64,000 nt of DNA from the NCBI GenBank assembly GCA_002773855.1, contig PEZY01000005.1:211460-275459 (forward strand), written 5' to 3'. This document shows positions 1 through 8,714 of this stretch, one piece after another (position 1 is the first letter of the stretch; every line of letters begins with the position of its first letter). Under the pieces are notes generated by a model. It saw only the letters and a list, made by a program, of their open reading frames with translations, did no database searches and was not told the DNA's origin. The stretch comes from Candidatus Buchananbacteria bacterium CG10_big_fil_rev_8_21_14_0_10_33_19. Lineage in GTDB: Bacteria; Patescibacteria; ABY1; 2-01-FULL-39-33. The position numbers were made by a program, and so were the translations under genes.

Positions 1-3000
1 GGAGTTGGAGCTGGAATTACTTCTGGAACTGGATCAGGAGTTGGAGTTGGAGTTGGCTCTGAAACTGGAGGAATCACTATAACAGAATCCTCAGACGGAT
101 AAAGACAAGAACTATCATCTTCGTTAGCTAATGGATTATAATTAGCAGCCCCGCTATCAGTACAACCAGCAATAACACTAACACCGGCTACTTCTGGAAT
201 AATTTGACTATCACCTTGGCCCTTAACTGCTACAGCAAACCAATCAAATTCCATATCACTTAAAATAGCTGGACTAACATTTATTCTAAAACCATCAACA
301 GTTTTATTAGAAATCCAATAATCTCTATTTTCTAAATTAGCTTGTGGCGTAATAACAATTCTTGGAATTGATAAATATGGCTTATCAAAAACAACTTCAG
401 TGCTAGTAGCATTGGCTACAAACAAGACACCGCCAGCCTGGTCTTTATTGACATAAACTTTACCATTAACATCAACATCACTCTGGAAAGAAACTTTAAC
501 TTCAAAATTAGCTTCACCTTTTACTGTTATAACACCATAGAAAGTAGCGTCCTGACCAACACTAATGTTGCCACCGAATTTAGCATCATTAGCAACAGTG
601 ATAGTATTATTAAAGTAGCTATTACCTTCAACTACAATGTCTTTGTTGACTTTAAATAAATCGTTATCAACAACAGCTATATCTTCATAAGCACCATAAT
701 TCAGTGGCTGAACATCAGGTATTTGACTAACTGGGGCCTGAATATCAGCAATTATTTGAGCCTGGCTATTGATTATTTCATCAATTTTAAATGACAACTC
801 CTGAACGGCTTTAATTATTACTGGTATTAAAGACGAGTAATTAATAGTCCAAAGATATTTACTTTCATCACTAGATTTACCAACAGCTTCTGGCACAATA
901 CCAAACACTTCTTGAGCGATCAAACCAATATTTTCTGAACCACTACCCAATACTAATTTGCCATCTACAAATGATGAGCTATGTTGAGTGTATCTTTTAG
1001 GTGTTAGTTTCAAAAGATCTTCTAAACCATAATTAATATCTCTTTGCTCAGTTTTGATTCTACTATCAGAGTAAGTGTCCCAACCTTTAGCCACACCGTA
1101 ACCAGTCTGCTGACCAGCAGATAGTGTGCCTGTATTTGGGATTGTTAAAGCATAAGCGTCATTAGCAGTAGTATCAATACTCATCTGACCACCAATTCGT
1201 AAACTACCCTGACTATACAAACCACCAGTCGTCGAAGCATAACCACCGACATACAATGAATCTGTGGTCGTAGCACCACCTACAAAATAAGCTGCGCCAC
1301 CACTACCGCCAGAATTAACATACAAGGCGCCATAATCACTAACTGGACTAGTAGAACCAATAACGAATCTACCGGTAGTTGTCGCATTACCATTTGTGCC
1401 TAATTGGAAAGCGTTACTAGTGCCCAAAACACCACCAGCTGAGAACACAAAGTTATTACCATCTGTTACATCAACACCAAAAGTCCAAATAGATGTGCCA
1501 GAGACTGCTAATTCAAGATAACTATCCCCCCCGCCGCCACTACCAACGCTTAAGTTGCCGGTAGTTGTAGCGTTACCATCAACGCTTAAGCTACCACTCC
1601 AAGTAGTAGTCGCAATCAACAGGCTATCCCAAGATGAAGCCCAGCCAGATCCAGACAATAAACCGTCGAAACTTGAAGCGCCACCAACATGTAAGTCACC
1701 TTGAGTAAATAAACCAGTTGTTGATGAAGCATAACCAGTGGTAAACATATTTCCAGATGAATCAACCTGAAATAAATCTCCACTACCAACTGTTAACAAA
1801 GAAGCTGGAGTAACGTCACCGATACCAAAGTTTCCATTATTATTTATAAAATTATACCCGGCATTTTGAGCGGTAAATTGAATTTTATCTGTGCTATTTT
1901 CTCTTAAATTAAGGGAGCCAGCAGTAGCCGTGGCCAATAAACGAATGGCCATATTAGTATCACTATCACTTTCAGTGACCACAATACCACCAGTTGAACC
2001 ACTTGGATTAACCGTTAAAACATCCAATAAATTATTAGTGTTAACACCAATGTTACCACTAACACTCAAATTACCACTCCAAGTAGTAGTGGCGATTAAT
2101 CTAGTATCAAAAGTAGAATTAAAATCAGAAACCGCTAGGTAATCAGCTGGTGTAAAGCCATTTAAAGTAGTAGTGGCGTTATAATTTCTAGCCCAATTAA
2201 CATCATAGTAAGCCCAAGTGGAAGTATTGTTCCAGAAATAATCTTCTGAGGTAGTAGCCCAAGTACCACCACCACCAGTAGCATTAAGAGTGTTGCCAGC
2301 CCAACTTAGCCCTGTCCCAGCAGTAATAACATCCGATGGACTGCCTTCTAAACCTGAAAATGATTTATTACCAATTGTACTCGAAGCATTAGCATAAATA
2401 TTAAATTGACTAAAGAAGCCTGCCCAAGTGGAAGTGGCATTCCAAAAATTTTGATTTGATGTATTCCAACCTACTCCTGATAATAATCCATCAAATGTTG
2501 AAGCACCACCAACATGTAAGTCACCTTGAGTAAATAAACCAGTTGTAGATGAAGCATAGCCACCAACATACAATGAGCCTGTAGTAGTTGCGCCACCATC
2601 AAAATAAACTCCTCCAATAACTGTAAATTTTTCTCCCCAAGTACCGCCAGGTGTAGTAGTCGCTAAACCAACATTGCCGTCCTGATCAATTCTTAAAGCC
2701 TCAGTTAAAGTACTTGAATCATTTGGTGTCACATTAAATGTCAGCGCGGATCCTTGAGCCGAAGATGTTGTCCAAGCTTGAGTTGCAATGCTTTTAATTG
2801 ATGCAGAATTATATAAACCACTACCATTATTATAACCAAAACCAAACGTACCAAGAGCATCATTAAAAGCAGTCGGGATAACACTGGAATAGTTGCCAAT
2901 ATAACCACCGCCAACACTACCACCTCCGCCTCCTGTTACCGATAATATAACTCCAGCTCCTCCATAATAAACAGATAAAGGTGTTAAAGTAGTTGATGCG

Positions 3001-4172
3001 CCAACACTAAGACTACCGCCTACATGAGCATTACCCTGAGTATACAATCCAGAAGTTGAAGAAGCATAGCCATCAACAGTTAGATTACCACTCCAAGTAG
3101 TAGTGGCGATTATTCTAGTGTCAAAACTAGAATTAAAATTACTAGTTAACAAATAATCTGCTGGTGTAAAGCCATTTAAAGTGGTGGTAGCGTTGTAATT
3201 ACGAGCCCAGTTAGTATCATAGTAAGCCCAAGTGGAAGTAGTGTTCCAGAAATATTGTTCTGAGGTGGTAGCCCAAGTGCCACTACCACCAGTATTGGCT
3301 ATCCATTTTAAACCCGTAACTTGGGTGCTATCAGCACTTAATATATAACCATCAGCGCCCACTCCTAATCTGGCATCAGTTGTTGAATAAGTATAAATAT
3401 CACCTTTTGTGGTTACTGGACTAGTTCCTGATGGCCAACTATTTCTAGATACCCCACCCAATATAATACTGCCATCAACTGTTAAATCAGTGCCAAAATG
3501 GCCAAGCCCTTGAGTATAAAAGCCCAAAGTTGTAGAGGCGTAGCCACCACCATAAAATGAATCCGTAGTAGTCACACTGTTTAAACTCATGCCCTTACTA
3601 CTATCTAAAGCTAACAACTGACCAGCAGTGGCTGTAGAAGTAGCGTGAAAACCATCTACTGTATCAGAATTAAAAGCATAAGGCGAGGAAGTAATTCTTT
3701 TTCTAGGAGAAAATATTTCTTCAAATATACCATCACTATTACTATCAAAATATACTTGTAAGTACAACGTATCCGAATTAAAATCGACACTAGAAAGTGA
3801 TGTTGAAGTTCCTAACGGTACACTAAATATACCATTGGTAATAGTTACTACCCCAGCACTAGATGTAGCTGTCCAAAATTCTGTCCAAAGAACATTACCA
3901 CCAGTAGCAGCATCATATAATTCAAATTTAAAATTATAACTAGCCGAAGAAACATAAGTACCAGAAGAATTGGCTAACTTACCCTGATAAGTAATCTGTT
4001 GATTAATGCCAGAGGCCGCTTGAGTGGTATTTAGTGATGAAAAATCAAAAACCACCCAAGCCGCTGTTACAATCGGCACGACAAGTAAAATTAAAGCCAA
4101 TATCATTTTAAAAATGAGACTTTCTTTTTTCAATTTAAGTAATTGACTAAGTTGTATTAAAAATACAATCAT
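1..4172 (-). CDS. Giant surface protein with S74 intramolecular chaperone domain (C-terminus cut by window edge)
   Basis: An uninterrupted reading frame of about 1390 residues enters from the left edge; its C-terminus lies outside. It starts at ATG 4172 with a membrane anchor (about residues 23-43, MILALILLVVPIV...). Then come Thr/Ser/Gly-rich segments, repeatedly reading ATTTWSGNL and GLFTQGDLHVGG, as in fibre or stalk proteins. A peptidase S74/endosialidase chaperone domain follows at about 1030-1125 (YSDSRIK, then NIGLIAQEV and PEAV); the Ser1035-Asp1036 pair matches the known self-cleavage position of the family. Unlike phage fibres, the chaperone is not C-terminal: about 265 further residues follow, with short beta-repeat segments, one GCTD/NYNP/DDSSC motif (about 1335-1355) and a Pro-Thr tail. 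Probably a trimeric surface appendage. Start chosen because it lies 2 bases after the upstream stop. S74 assignment is secure; the role is inferred. Confidence 0.9.
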   Translation of the reverse strand, partial: MIVFLIQLSQLLKLKKESLIFKMILALILLVVPIVTAAWVVFDFSSLNTTQAASGINQQITYQGKLANSSGTYVSSASYNFKFELYDAATGGNVLWTEFWTATSSAGVVTITNGIFSVPLGTSTSLSSVDFNSDTLYLQVYFDSNSDGIFEEIFSPRKRITSSPYAFNSDTVDGFHATSTATAGQLLALDSSKGMSLNSVTTTDSFYGGGYASTTLGFYTQGLGHFGTDLTVDGSIILGGVSRNSWPSGTSPVTTKGDIYTYSTTDARLGVGADGYILSADSTQVTGLKWIANTGGSGTWATTSEQYFWNTTSTWAYYDTNWARNYNATTTLNGFTPADYLLTSNFNSSFDTRIIATTTWSGNLTVDGYASSTSGLYTQGNAHVGGSLSVGASTTLTPLSVYYGGAGVILSVTGGGGGSVGGGYIGNYSSVIPTAFNDALGTFGFGYNNGSGLYNSASIKSIATQAWTTSSAQGSALTFNVTPNDSSTLTEALRIDQDGNVGLATTTPGGTWGEKFTVIGGVYFDGGATTTGSLYVGGYASSTTGLFTQGDLHVGGASTFDGLLSGVGWNTSNQNFWNATSTWAGFFSQFNIYANASSTIGNKSFSGLEGSPSDVITAGTGLSWAGNTLNATGGGGTWATTSEDYFWNNTSTWAYYDVNWARNYNATTTLNGFTPADYLAVSDFNSTFDTRLIATTTWSGNLSVSGNIGVNTNNLLDVLTVNPSGSTGGIVVTESDSDTNMAIRLLATATAGSLNLRENSTDKIQFTAQNAGYNFINNNGNFGIGDVTPASLLTVGSGDLFQVDSSGNMFTTGYASSTTGLFTQGDLHVGGASSFDGLLSGSGWASSWDSLLIATTTWSGSLSVDGNATTTGNLSVGSGGGGDSYLELAVSGTSIWTFGVDVTDGNNFVFSAGGVLGTSNAFQLGTNGNATTTGRFVIGSTSPVSDYGALYVNSGGSGGAAYFVGGATTTDSLYVGGYASTTGGLYSQGSLRIGGQMSIDTTANDAYALTIPNTGTLSAGQQTGYGVAKGWDTYSDSRIKTEQRDINYGLEDLLKLTPKRYTQHSSSFVDGKLVLGSGSENIGLIAQEVFGIVPEAVGKSSDESKYLWTINYSSLIPVIIKAVQELSFKIDEIINSQAQIIADIQAPVSQIPDVQPLNYGAYEDIAVVDNDLFKVNKDIVVEGNSYFNNTITVANDAKFGGNISVGQDATFYGVITVKGEANFEVKVSFQSDVDVNGKVYVNKDQAGGVLFVANATSTEVVFDKPYLSIPRIVITPQANLENRDYWISNKTVDGFRINVSPAILSDMEFDWFAVAVKGQGDSQIIPEVAGVSVIAGCTDSGAANYNPLANEDDSSCLYPSEDSVIVIPPVSEPTPTPTPDPVPEVIPAPT
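2071..2280 (-). repeat. Intragenic repeat, copy A (about 210 bp)
   Basis: About 210 bp that recur, imperfectly, at 3084-3293 in the same frame. The encoded segment runs from a TWATTSE motif through FWN-TSTWAYYD, NWARNYNATTTLNGFTPADY to IATTTWSGNL. The copies differ by scattered substitutions, many synonymous, as expected for an old in-frame duplication in a fibrous protein. Confidence 0.85.
3084..3293 (-). repeat. Intragenic repeat, copy B (about 210 bp)
   Basis: Second copy of the in-frame repeat at 2071-2280. A shorter module (GYASSTTGLFTQGDLHVGG) also recurs at about 1683-1736 and 2505-2558. Confidence 0.85.
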
Positions 4173-4174
4173 TA

Positions 4175-4402
4175 TTAATTATTTCTAGTTACTAATGTTA
4201 TTTCACTACCATTGTAGTTGATTTGGTCTATCGATAATTGCCTTAAAGCTACTGTGAAATTAATTTCTTCTGAATTATTTAAAACCAACCAAGCCATCAC
4301 AAAAATCGTTGGTACAACTAGTACAATCAAACCTAGTAACACTCTGCGCCAAATGCTATTACTAGTTCGTGAATTAAATTTTTCAATAGTTAAAAAATTC
4401 AT
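4175..4402 (-). CDS. Small single-pass membrane protein, 75 residues
   Basis: No known family recognised. It has one transmembrane helix (about residues 21-42, VLLGLIVLVVPTIFVMAWLV) followed by a short polar tail. The helix resembles the anchor of the neighbouring S74 protein (both read L-I-x-L-V-V-P followed by A-W-x-V), suggesting a common origin. Its TAA stop is 2 bases before the ATG of the S74 gene, so translation is probably coupled. ATG 4402 is preferred; an in-frame TTG at 4444 would add 14 residues but overlaps the HTH gene. No Shine-Dalgarno sequence is visible. It may help anchor or export the S74 fibre; this is inference. Confidence 0.65.
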   Translation of the reverse strand: MNFLTIEKFNSRTSNSIWRRVLLGLIVLVVPTIFVMAWLVLNNSEEINFTVALRQLSIDQINYNGSEITLVTRNN

Positions 4403-4427
4403 ATAAAATAAAAACTTGATTATTTCA

Positions 4428-4613
4428 CTAACGTTTAACACCAATCATGTTATGACGTAGGAATTTAATCAAGTCGTTTTCAAATACCCGATAGGTTTTA
4501 TAACCAATTTTAGCGGCCGGAAGTTGACCAGCATTAACCCAACGATAAACCGTTTTTAGGCTAACCTTCATCAACTTTGCCACCTCCTCGATTGTAAGAA
4601 TTCTATCTGGCAT
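4428..4613 (-). CDS. Excisionase/MerR-type helix-turn-helix DNA-binding protein, 61 residues
   Basis: A single winged-helix domain of the excisionase (HTH_17, BldC/MerR-like) family: LTIEEVAKLMKVSLKTVYRW (helix-turn-helix), then NAGQLPAAKIG (wing) and YRVFENDLIKFL. It has nothing beyond the domain, as is usual for these small regulators. It is first in a three-gene minus-strand unit with the small membrane protein and the S74 protein, downstream of a TTGACA-N18-TATAAT promoter and a long AT-rich region, so it may control its own unit. No integrase is nearby, so an excision role is unlikely. Family call firm; target inferred. Confidence 0.88.
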   Translation of the reverse strand: MPDRILTIEEVAKLMKVSLKTVYRWVNAGQLPAAKIGYKTYRVFENDLIKFLRHNMIGVKR

Positions 4614-4695
4614 TCTTATTTTTTATTTAAATTAAGGTAAATATAAATAATTATTAATTTTTAATAAATACTTTATTTAACTTAATCTTATAATT

Positions 4696-4725
4696 ATTAT
4701 AAGTATTAATAAGCTCAATTGTCAA
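4696..4725 (-). promoter_or_regulatory. Promoter of HTH-S74 unit
   Basis: On the minus strand TTGACA (4725-4720), an 18-base spacer, and TATAAT (4701-4696), about 80 bases before the HTH gene start. Confidence 0.6.
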
Positions 4726-4739
4726 ATATAAGTTATCAA

Positions 4740-5010
4740 CAGTCTAATATACATTCTAAAATTATCTTATTATCATAAATAAATACTTAATATATATGAA
4801 TAGATACTTATATAACTTTATAAATCTTAATACATCTTTATACAACTTTATACATATTAATAAGTACTTATATACCTTAATAATAATTAATATCTATCTA
4901 TAATACTAAATAAGTATTTAATTATACTTTATAATAATTTATTGTATATAATATATATATAATTGTCCTCTATTGACAAAATATCAAAAAACTAAAATTT
5001 AATAAAATTC
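4740..5010. other. Extremely AT-rich region with recurring TAAGTA/TACTTA motifs
   Basis: No gene. The stretch is almost only A and T. The six-mer TACTTA or its complement TAAGTA recurs (for example about 4783, 4806, 4862, 4866, 4911; others lie in 4660-4705). Between about 4800 and 4880 an ACTTTATA/ACTTATAT-like unit recurs at roughly 10-12 base spacing, close to one helical turn. It could be an operator array, a bent-DNA region, or simple low-complexity sequence. Confidence 0.5.
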
Positions 5011-5017
5011 CCCTAAA

Positions 5018-7780
5018 TTAACCAAATTTATCTTCTTTTTTAACATTATCAGGACTAGAACTATTAACCTTGTTTTTTTCAATTATCTCCTTATTGTCTA
5101 TTAAATTAACATCAGTTGCTACCTCCCCTGTTAATCCTGAATCCACCTCCGCTTCTTCTTTTAATTTATTGGCCATTTCCTTTAACGGAGACAAATCAGA
5201 ATCACTTGTTGTGTGATTATCTTCGACCTGGTCAAAATCATAATCCTCCTCTTTATTTACAGAATCATTGTTTCCTAATACATTCATATTAGACTTATCA
5301 TCTAACGGTTGTAACTTAATATCACGGCTAATAATTTCCTCTGATTTTTTATGAGTTAAATCTATGTTATCCGTTTTTGTTTCTTCATAGCCACCCTTAC
5401 TGGCTGATATATAATAAATATTATTGCCAGCCAAAAATCCATATCGACCATGTCGATCAGTTACCTGGGCTTCTAACATTTTATTATATTCCGGAGAATA
5501 AATTTTAGCAACAGTACCGGCTAATGGCTTACCTGTTTTAGCATCTAAAATTATACCCCACTTATTAACTTTTTCTTTAGCTGCCAATCTCTTAAACAAT
5601 AAATATAAAGTTATATGAATCACTGCAAAAGATCCTATTAACAATGTTGGTAAAATAGCAAAAGATATTATAGAAAATATCGGGCCAATAGCGCTGATAT
5701 TTTTTTGTATTCGGTACCAAAAATTACCCCTTAGAATATCTTTGTCTGACAATTTAGCATCTTGAGAATCAATTGGAATATTAGCCGTAATAATTCCTTT
5801 TTGATCTCTGGTGATACTAATAGTTTCTCCATGATATAAATTTACAAACTGTTTATCTTCTTTAGTATCCATTAAAATATTTGATGGAAAAATCATACTT
5901 GGCTTAATAACTTCCAAATTATAATCTCCTTCAGACACTAAAAAACTATACCTACCTTCTTTGTCTGTTACTTTTGATTTTAATAACCTGCCACTTACCT
6001 TATCGTACAGTCTAACAACTGCCAAATCAATTGGTTTTTTTGTAATCGAATTGTAAACCACTCCCCAGCCTTTTTTCTTTCTCCTAAAAAACCAAGCCAA
6101 CGGTTCGGTAAATATGTATTGAAAATAAGTCGTTATGTTCCACCAAGGAATGGCTACCAAAGTACTAACCGAAACCACTCCCACTGTAGCTGGGGCTACA
6201 TATTTATTAGTTTCTTCAACCACTGGATTATTCAAGACATCTTCAACCACTTGAATAATTTTTTCAAAAAAAGTTAAACCAATATCCTGATTAATAATAT
6301 TGTTTTTAACGGTAAACAATTTACCTTCGTAAATCTTTTCTCCATTATCAAAAACTACCAGCTTATAGCGACCATTTTTTACCATAAAGCCATAAGCACC
6401 ATCTGAACCAATTTTATTAACCTCTAATATTAGATTATTATTTTCATCATACAACAGGGTGTTAATACCAAATATTCTATCTTGTTCTGTTGGCACCTTA
6501 GAAAAAATACGACCTAATGGATAAACAGTGACAGTAATATTATTTATAACAGTAGAATTATCAGCATAAGTTACCAAAAAACTTAGTTCTTTTTTACCTA
6601 AACTATTAAAACTATTTAATTGTAATATGTATTGATTTGAGCCAATATCATATTTAAAAGGTATTAATTCACCAGCTACTGTGCCAGTTATCTTGTCCAC
6701 TTCCTTAGAAAAATTATTAGGTATTACTACTAATAAATTATGATTAATCAATAAGTCTATATTATTTTTGCTTAAAAATAACTCCAAGCCATTATTATTG
6801 GTAAAAAAATAATAATTAATACCATCAACAATTGGCGTAATAGGTGTACTATAAACACAACTACCATTATTAATATTAGCCGATGGATTATAATTTAAAG
6901 CTTGTTTGTCATTACAGCCAGACAATAAATATGTACAGCTGCCATTATCAATAGTAGCTGACGAATTATAGTTAGTAGCTGAAGCATCCATACAACCAGG
7001 AACTTGATTGGAATCATAAGAACAATTGCCACTATCAACTGTGGCCTGAGAATTATAATTTATCGCCTTTTCATCAGTACAGCCCAAAATTATACAGCTA
7101 TCATCATCTATAGTAGCTGATGAATTATAGTTATTAGCTAATGTATTAGTGCAACCAGAAATAACACATGAACCATCATCAATAGTAGCGGTTGAATTAT
7201 AATTATTAGCTAATGGATTAGTGCAACCATTAACATTATAAGTGCAACTACCGTCATCAGTAGTAGCTAGTGAATTATAGTTGGTAGCCAGTGGATCAGT
7301 ACAACCAATAACAGCATAATTACAAGATCCATCATCTTGATTTGCTAGTGAATTATAGTTGGTAGCTAGTGAATCAGTGCAACCAGTTACCGGTAATACA
7401 CAAGAACCATTATCGGTGGTAGCACTGGGATTATAATTAATAGCTAGTGGATCAGTGCAACCAATTACTGGTAATATACAAGAACCATCATCTACCGTAG
7501 CGCTAGAATTATAATTAATTGCTGTTTGATCAGTACAGCCAGACACAGCGTAAGAGCAACTACCATCATTAGTTGTAGCACTAGGATTATAATTATTAGC
7601 TGCTGGGTCAGTGCAACCAGGTATCACCACTGGCGATCCGCCGCCGCCACCACCAGTATTGGTATTGGCGCTAGGAATATTAGCATTTACCGTAACACTG
7701 GTTGCTAAAACTGAAAAAGCAGAGAATACTAACAATATTAAAATTAAAATTATAAATATTCTTTTAGCAAAAAAATTCAT
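5018..7780 (-). CDS. Surface protein with ten Cys-pair GCTD repeats and carboxypeptidase-regulatory-like domains
   Basis: 920 residues. A signal peptide (1-27) and Gly-rich linker are followed by ten tandem 24-29 residue repeats (55-309), each reading GCTDP, NYNP/S and DDGSC with two cysteines. Then come a beta-rich region (about 315-430), a carboxypeptidase-regulatory-like segment (about 435-500), a membrane segment (about 530-548), a second such domain (571-650, VTDKEGRYSF), a paired hydrophobic segment (about 697-729), a third domain (740-825, VTDRHGRYGF) and an acidic Lys/Glu-rich tail. The regulatory-like domains are Ig-like folds common in exported proteins. The ATG overlaps the stop of the 7777-8709 gene by 4 bases (ATGA), so they are co-translated. 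Probably an envelope-spanning adhesin or scaffold; role inferred. Confidence 0.85.
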   Translation of the reverse strand: MNFFAKRIFIILILILLVFSAFSVLATSVTVNANIPSANTNTGGGGGGSPVVIPGCTDPAANNYNPSATTNDGSCSYAVSGCTDQTAINYNSSATVDDGSCILPVIGCTDPLAINYNPSATTDNGSCVLPVTGCTDSLATNYNSLANQDDGSCNYAVIGCTDPLATNYNSLATTDDGSCTYNVNGCTNPLANNYNSTATIDDGSCVISGCTNTLANNYNSSATIDDDSCIILGCTDEKAINYNSQATVDSGNCSYDSNQVPGCMDASATNYNSSATIDNGSCTYLLSGCNDKQALNYNPSANINNGSCVYSTPITPIVDGINYYFFTNNNGLELFLSKNNIDLLINHNLLVVIPNNFSKEVDKITGTVAGELIPFKYDIGSNQYILQLNSFNSLGKKELSFLVTYADNSTVINNITVTVYPLGRIFSKVPTEQDRIFGINTLLYDENNNLILEVNKIGSDGAYGFMVKNGRYKLVVFDNGEKIYEGKLFTVKNNIINQDIGLTFFEKIIQVVEDVLNNPVVEETNKYVAPATVGVVSVSTLVAIPWWNITTYFQYIFTEPLAWFFRRKKKGWGVVYNSITKKPIDLAVVRLYDKVSGRLLKSKVTDKEGRYSFLVSEGDYNLEVIKPSMIFPSNILMDTKEDKQFVNLYHGETISITRDQKGIITANIPIDSQDAKLSDKDILRGNFWYRIQKNISAIGPIFSIISFAILPTLLIGSFAVIHITLYLLFKRLAAKEKVNKWGIILDAKTGKPLAGTVAKIYSPEYNKMLEAQVTDRHGRYGFLAGNNIYYISASKGGYEETKTDNIDLTHKKSEEIISRDIKLQPLDDKSNMNVLGNNDSVNKEEDYDFDQVEDNHTTSDSDLSPLKEMANKLKEEAEVDSGLTGEVATDVNLIDNKEIIEKNKVNSSSPDNVKKEDKFG
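6851..7618 (-). repeat. Ten tandem 72-87 bp protein-coding repeats (GCTD/NYNP/DDGSC)
   Basis: Ten in-frame repeats, each with a Cys after Gly at the start and a Cys in the closing DGSC. The last is the most diverged (GCND). The units differ in third-codon positions and linkers, so the array is old and under protein-level selection. The same motif occurs once in the S74 protein (plus-strand 105-168). Confidence 0.9.
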
Positions 7781-8709
7781 TTATTTTTATTTTTTATTTT
7801 AACTACAAAACCCACTATGAAAACCAAAGAAACAATGACTAATAAGATTAGTGGCCAAGGTATTACCCAAAAATATATTGGTTTTGATTCAATACTTTGG
7901 TCATTACCATAGTCTACAATCGCCTTGGCGCTAAATCTGCCTACTGAAAAATCTGTTAATTGACTGACAATTTTGGATATAAAATTAAACTGATCACTGT
8001 CAGCATGCCAAGCTGTATTAAAAATTCTATTGGAATTTGGCAAAATAGCACGCTGTTCCTGATTAATTGGTAGCACTTCAACAGTTTTACCTAAAAAATT
8101 TTTAATAATAACAGACCCCTGCGGTTTTAAATGAATATTTCCTATGTTTCTCAATCTAAGCAAAAAATCAATACTAGTATTAGTATATATATCTTTTGAC
8201 TCTCTTAATTCAAAATTATTAATTTCTAAATTATTGTTTATTTCGCCATTTACTCCCAGCAACATCAAAACTCCAACCCTACTAGCAATGAGAGTTTGAT
8301 GACTTTTTTCTGTTTTTGGGGCAGTTGATGATTGCCACATAACTGCCAAATAATAACCACCAACATCAGCTGTAACTGGCACAGTAACAATAACTGGCAC
8401 AGTAATCCCTTCACCTACTTTTAAAACCAAGGAATTAATTGGTAATTTAATCCAATTAACCGAACTATCTGTGATATCAAATGGTAAAATATCTGCCTGA
8501 CCATTTTCACCATTAGGTACAAATTTTTCTATTACACCATCAATGAATAAATCATCCGTAGTCTCATTATATAGAGTGATTTCGCGTGTTATAGAATCAC
8601 CTGGATCTAACTGTAAGTCAATAATGGCTGGCGACACAGTTATAGCATCAACTCTAAATGGATTCAAAATTAATAATATAAATAAACTAAAAAAATAATA
8701 AATTTTCAT
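7777..8709 (-). CDS. DUF916/WxL-interacting-like secreted Ig-fold protein with C-terminal anchor
   Basis: 310 residues. Signal peptide (about 1-22), then ITVSPAIIDLQLDPGDSITR, the usual opening of DUF916-type proteins and bacterial Ig-fold chaperone-like domains, with a second beta domain (about 150-270). A C-terminal transmembrane helix (about 284-304) and a Lys-rich cytoplasmic end follow. In Firmicutes, DUF916 proteins (WxL-interacting proteins) sit beside WxL proteins and bind peptidoglycan; here a WxL-like small protein lies 5 bases upstream and a repeat protein overlaps downstream. Likely part of one envelope complex. The family assignment is by pattern only. Confidence 0.7.
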   Translation of the reverse strand: MKIYYFFSLFILLILNPFRVDAITVSPAIIDLQLDPGDSITREITLYNETTDDLFIDGVIEKFVPNGENGQADILPFDITDSSVNWIKLPINSLVLKVGEGITVPVIVTVPVTADVGGYYLAVMWQSSTAPKTEKSHQTLIASRVGVLMLLGVNGEINNNLEINNFELRESKDIYTNTSIDFLLRLRNIGNIHLKPQGSVIIKNFLGKTVEVLPINQEQRAILPNSNRIFNTAWHADSDQFNFISKIVSQLTDFSVGRFSAKAIVDYGNDQSIESKPIYFWVIPWPLILLVIVSLVFIVGFVVKIKNKNK

Positions 8710-8714
8710 ATATT

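Noticed and set aside
6851..7618. Regular 72-87 bp repeats resembling a CRISPR array
   Set aside because: Repeats are in frame, diverge at third codon positions and encode the Cys-pair motif; no unique spacers and no cas genes.
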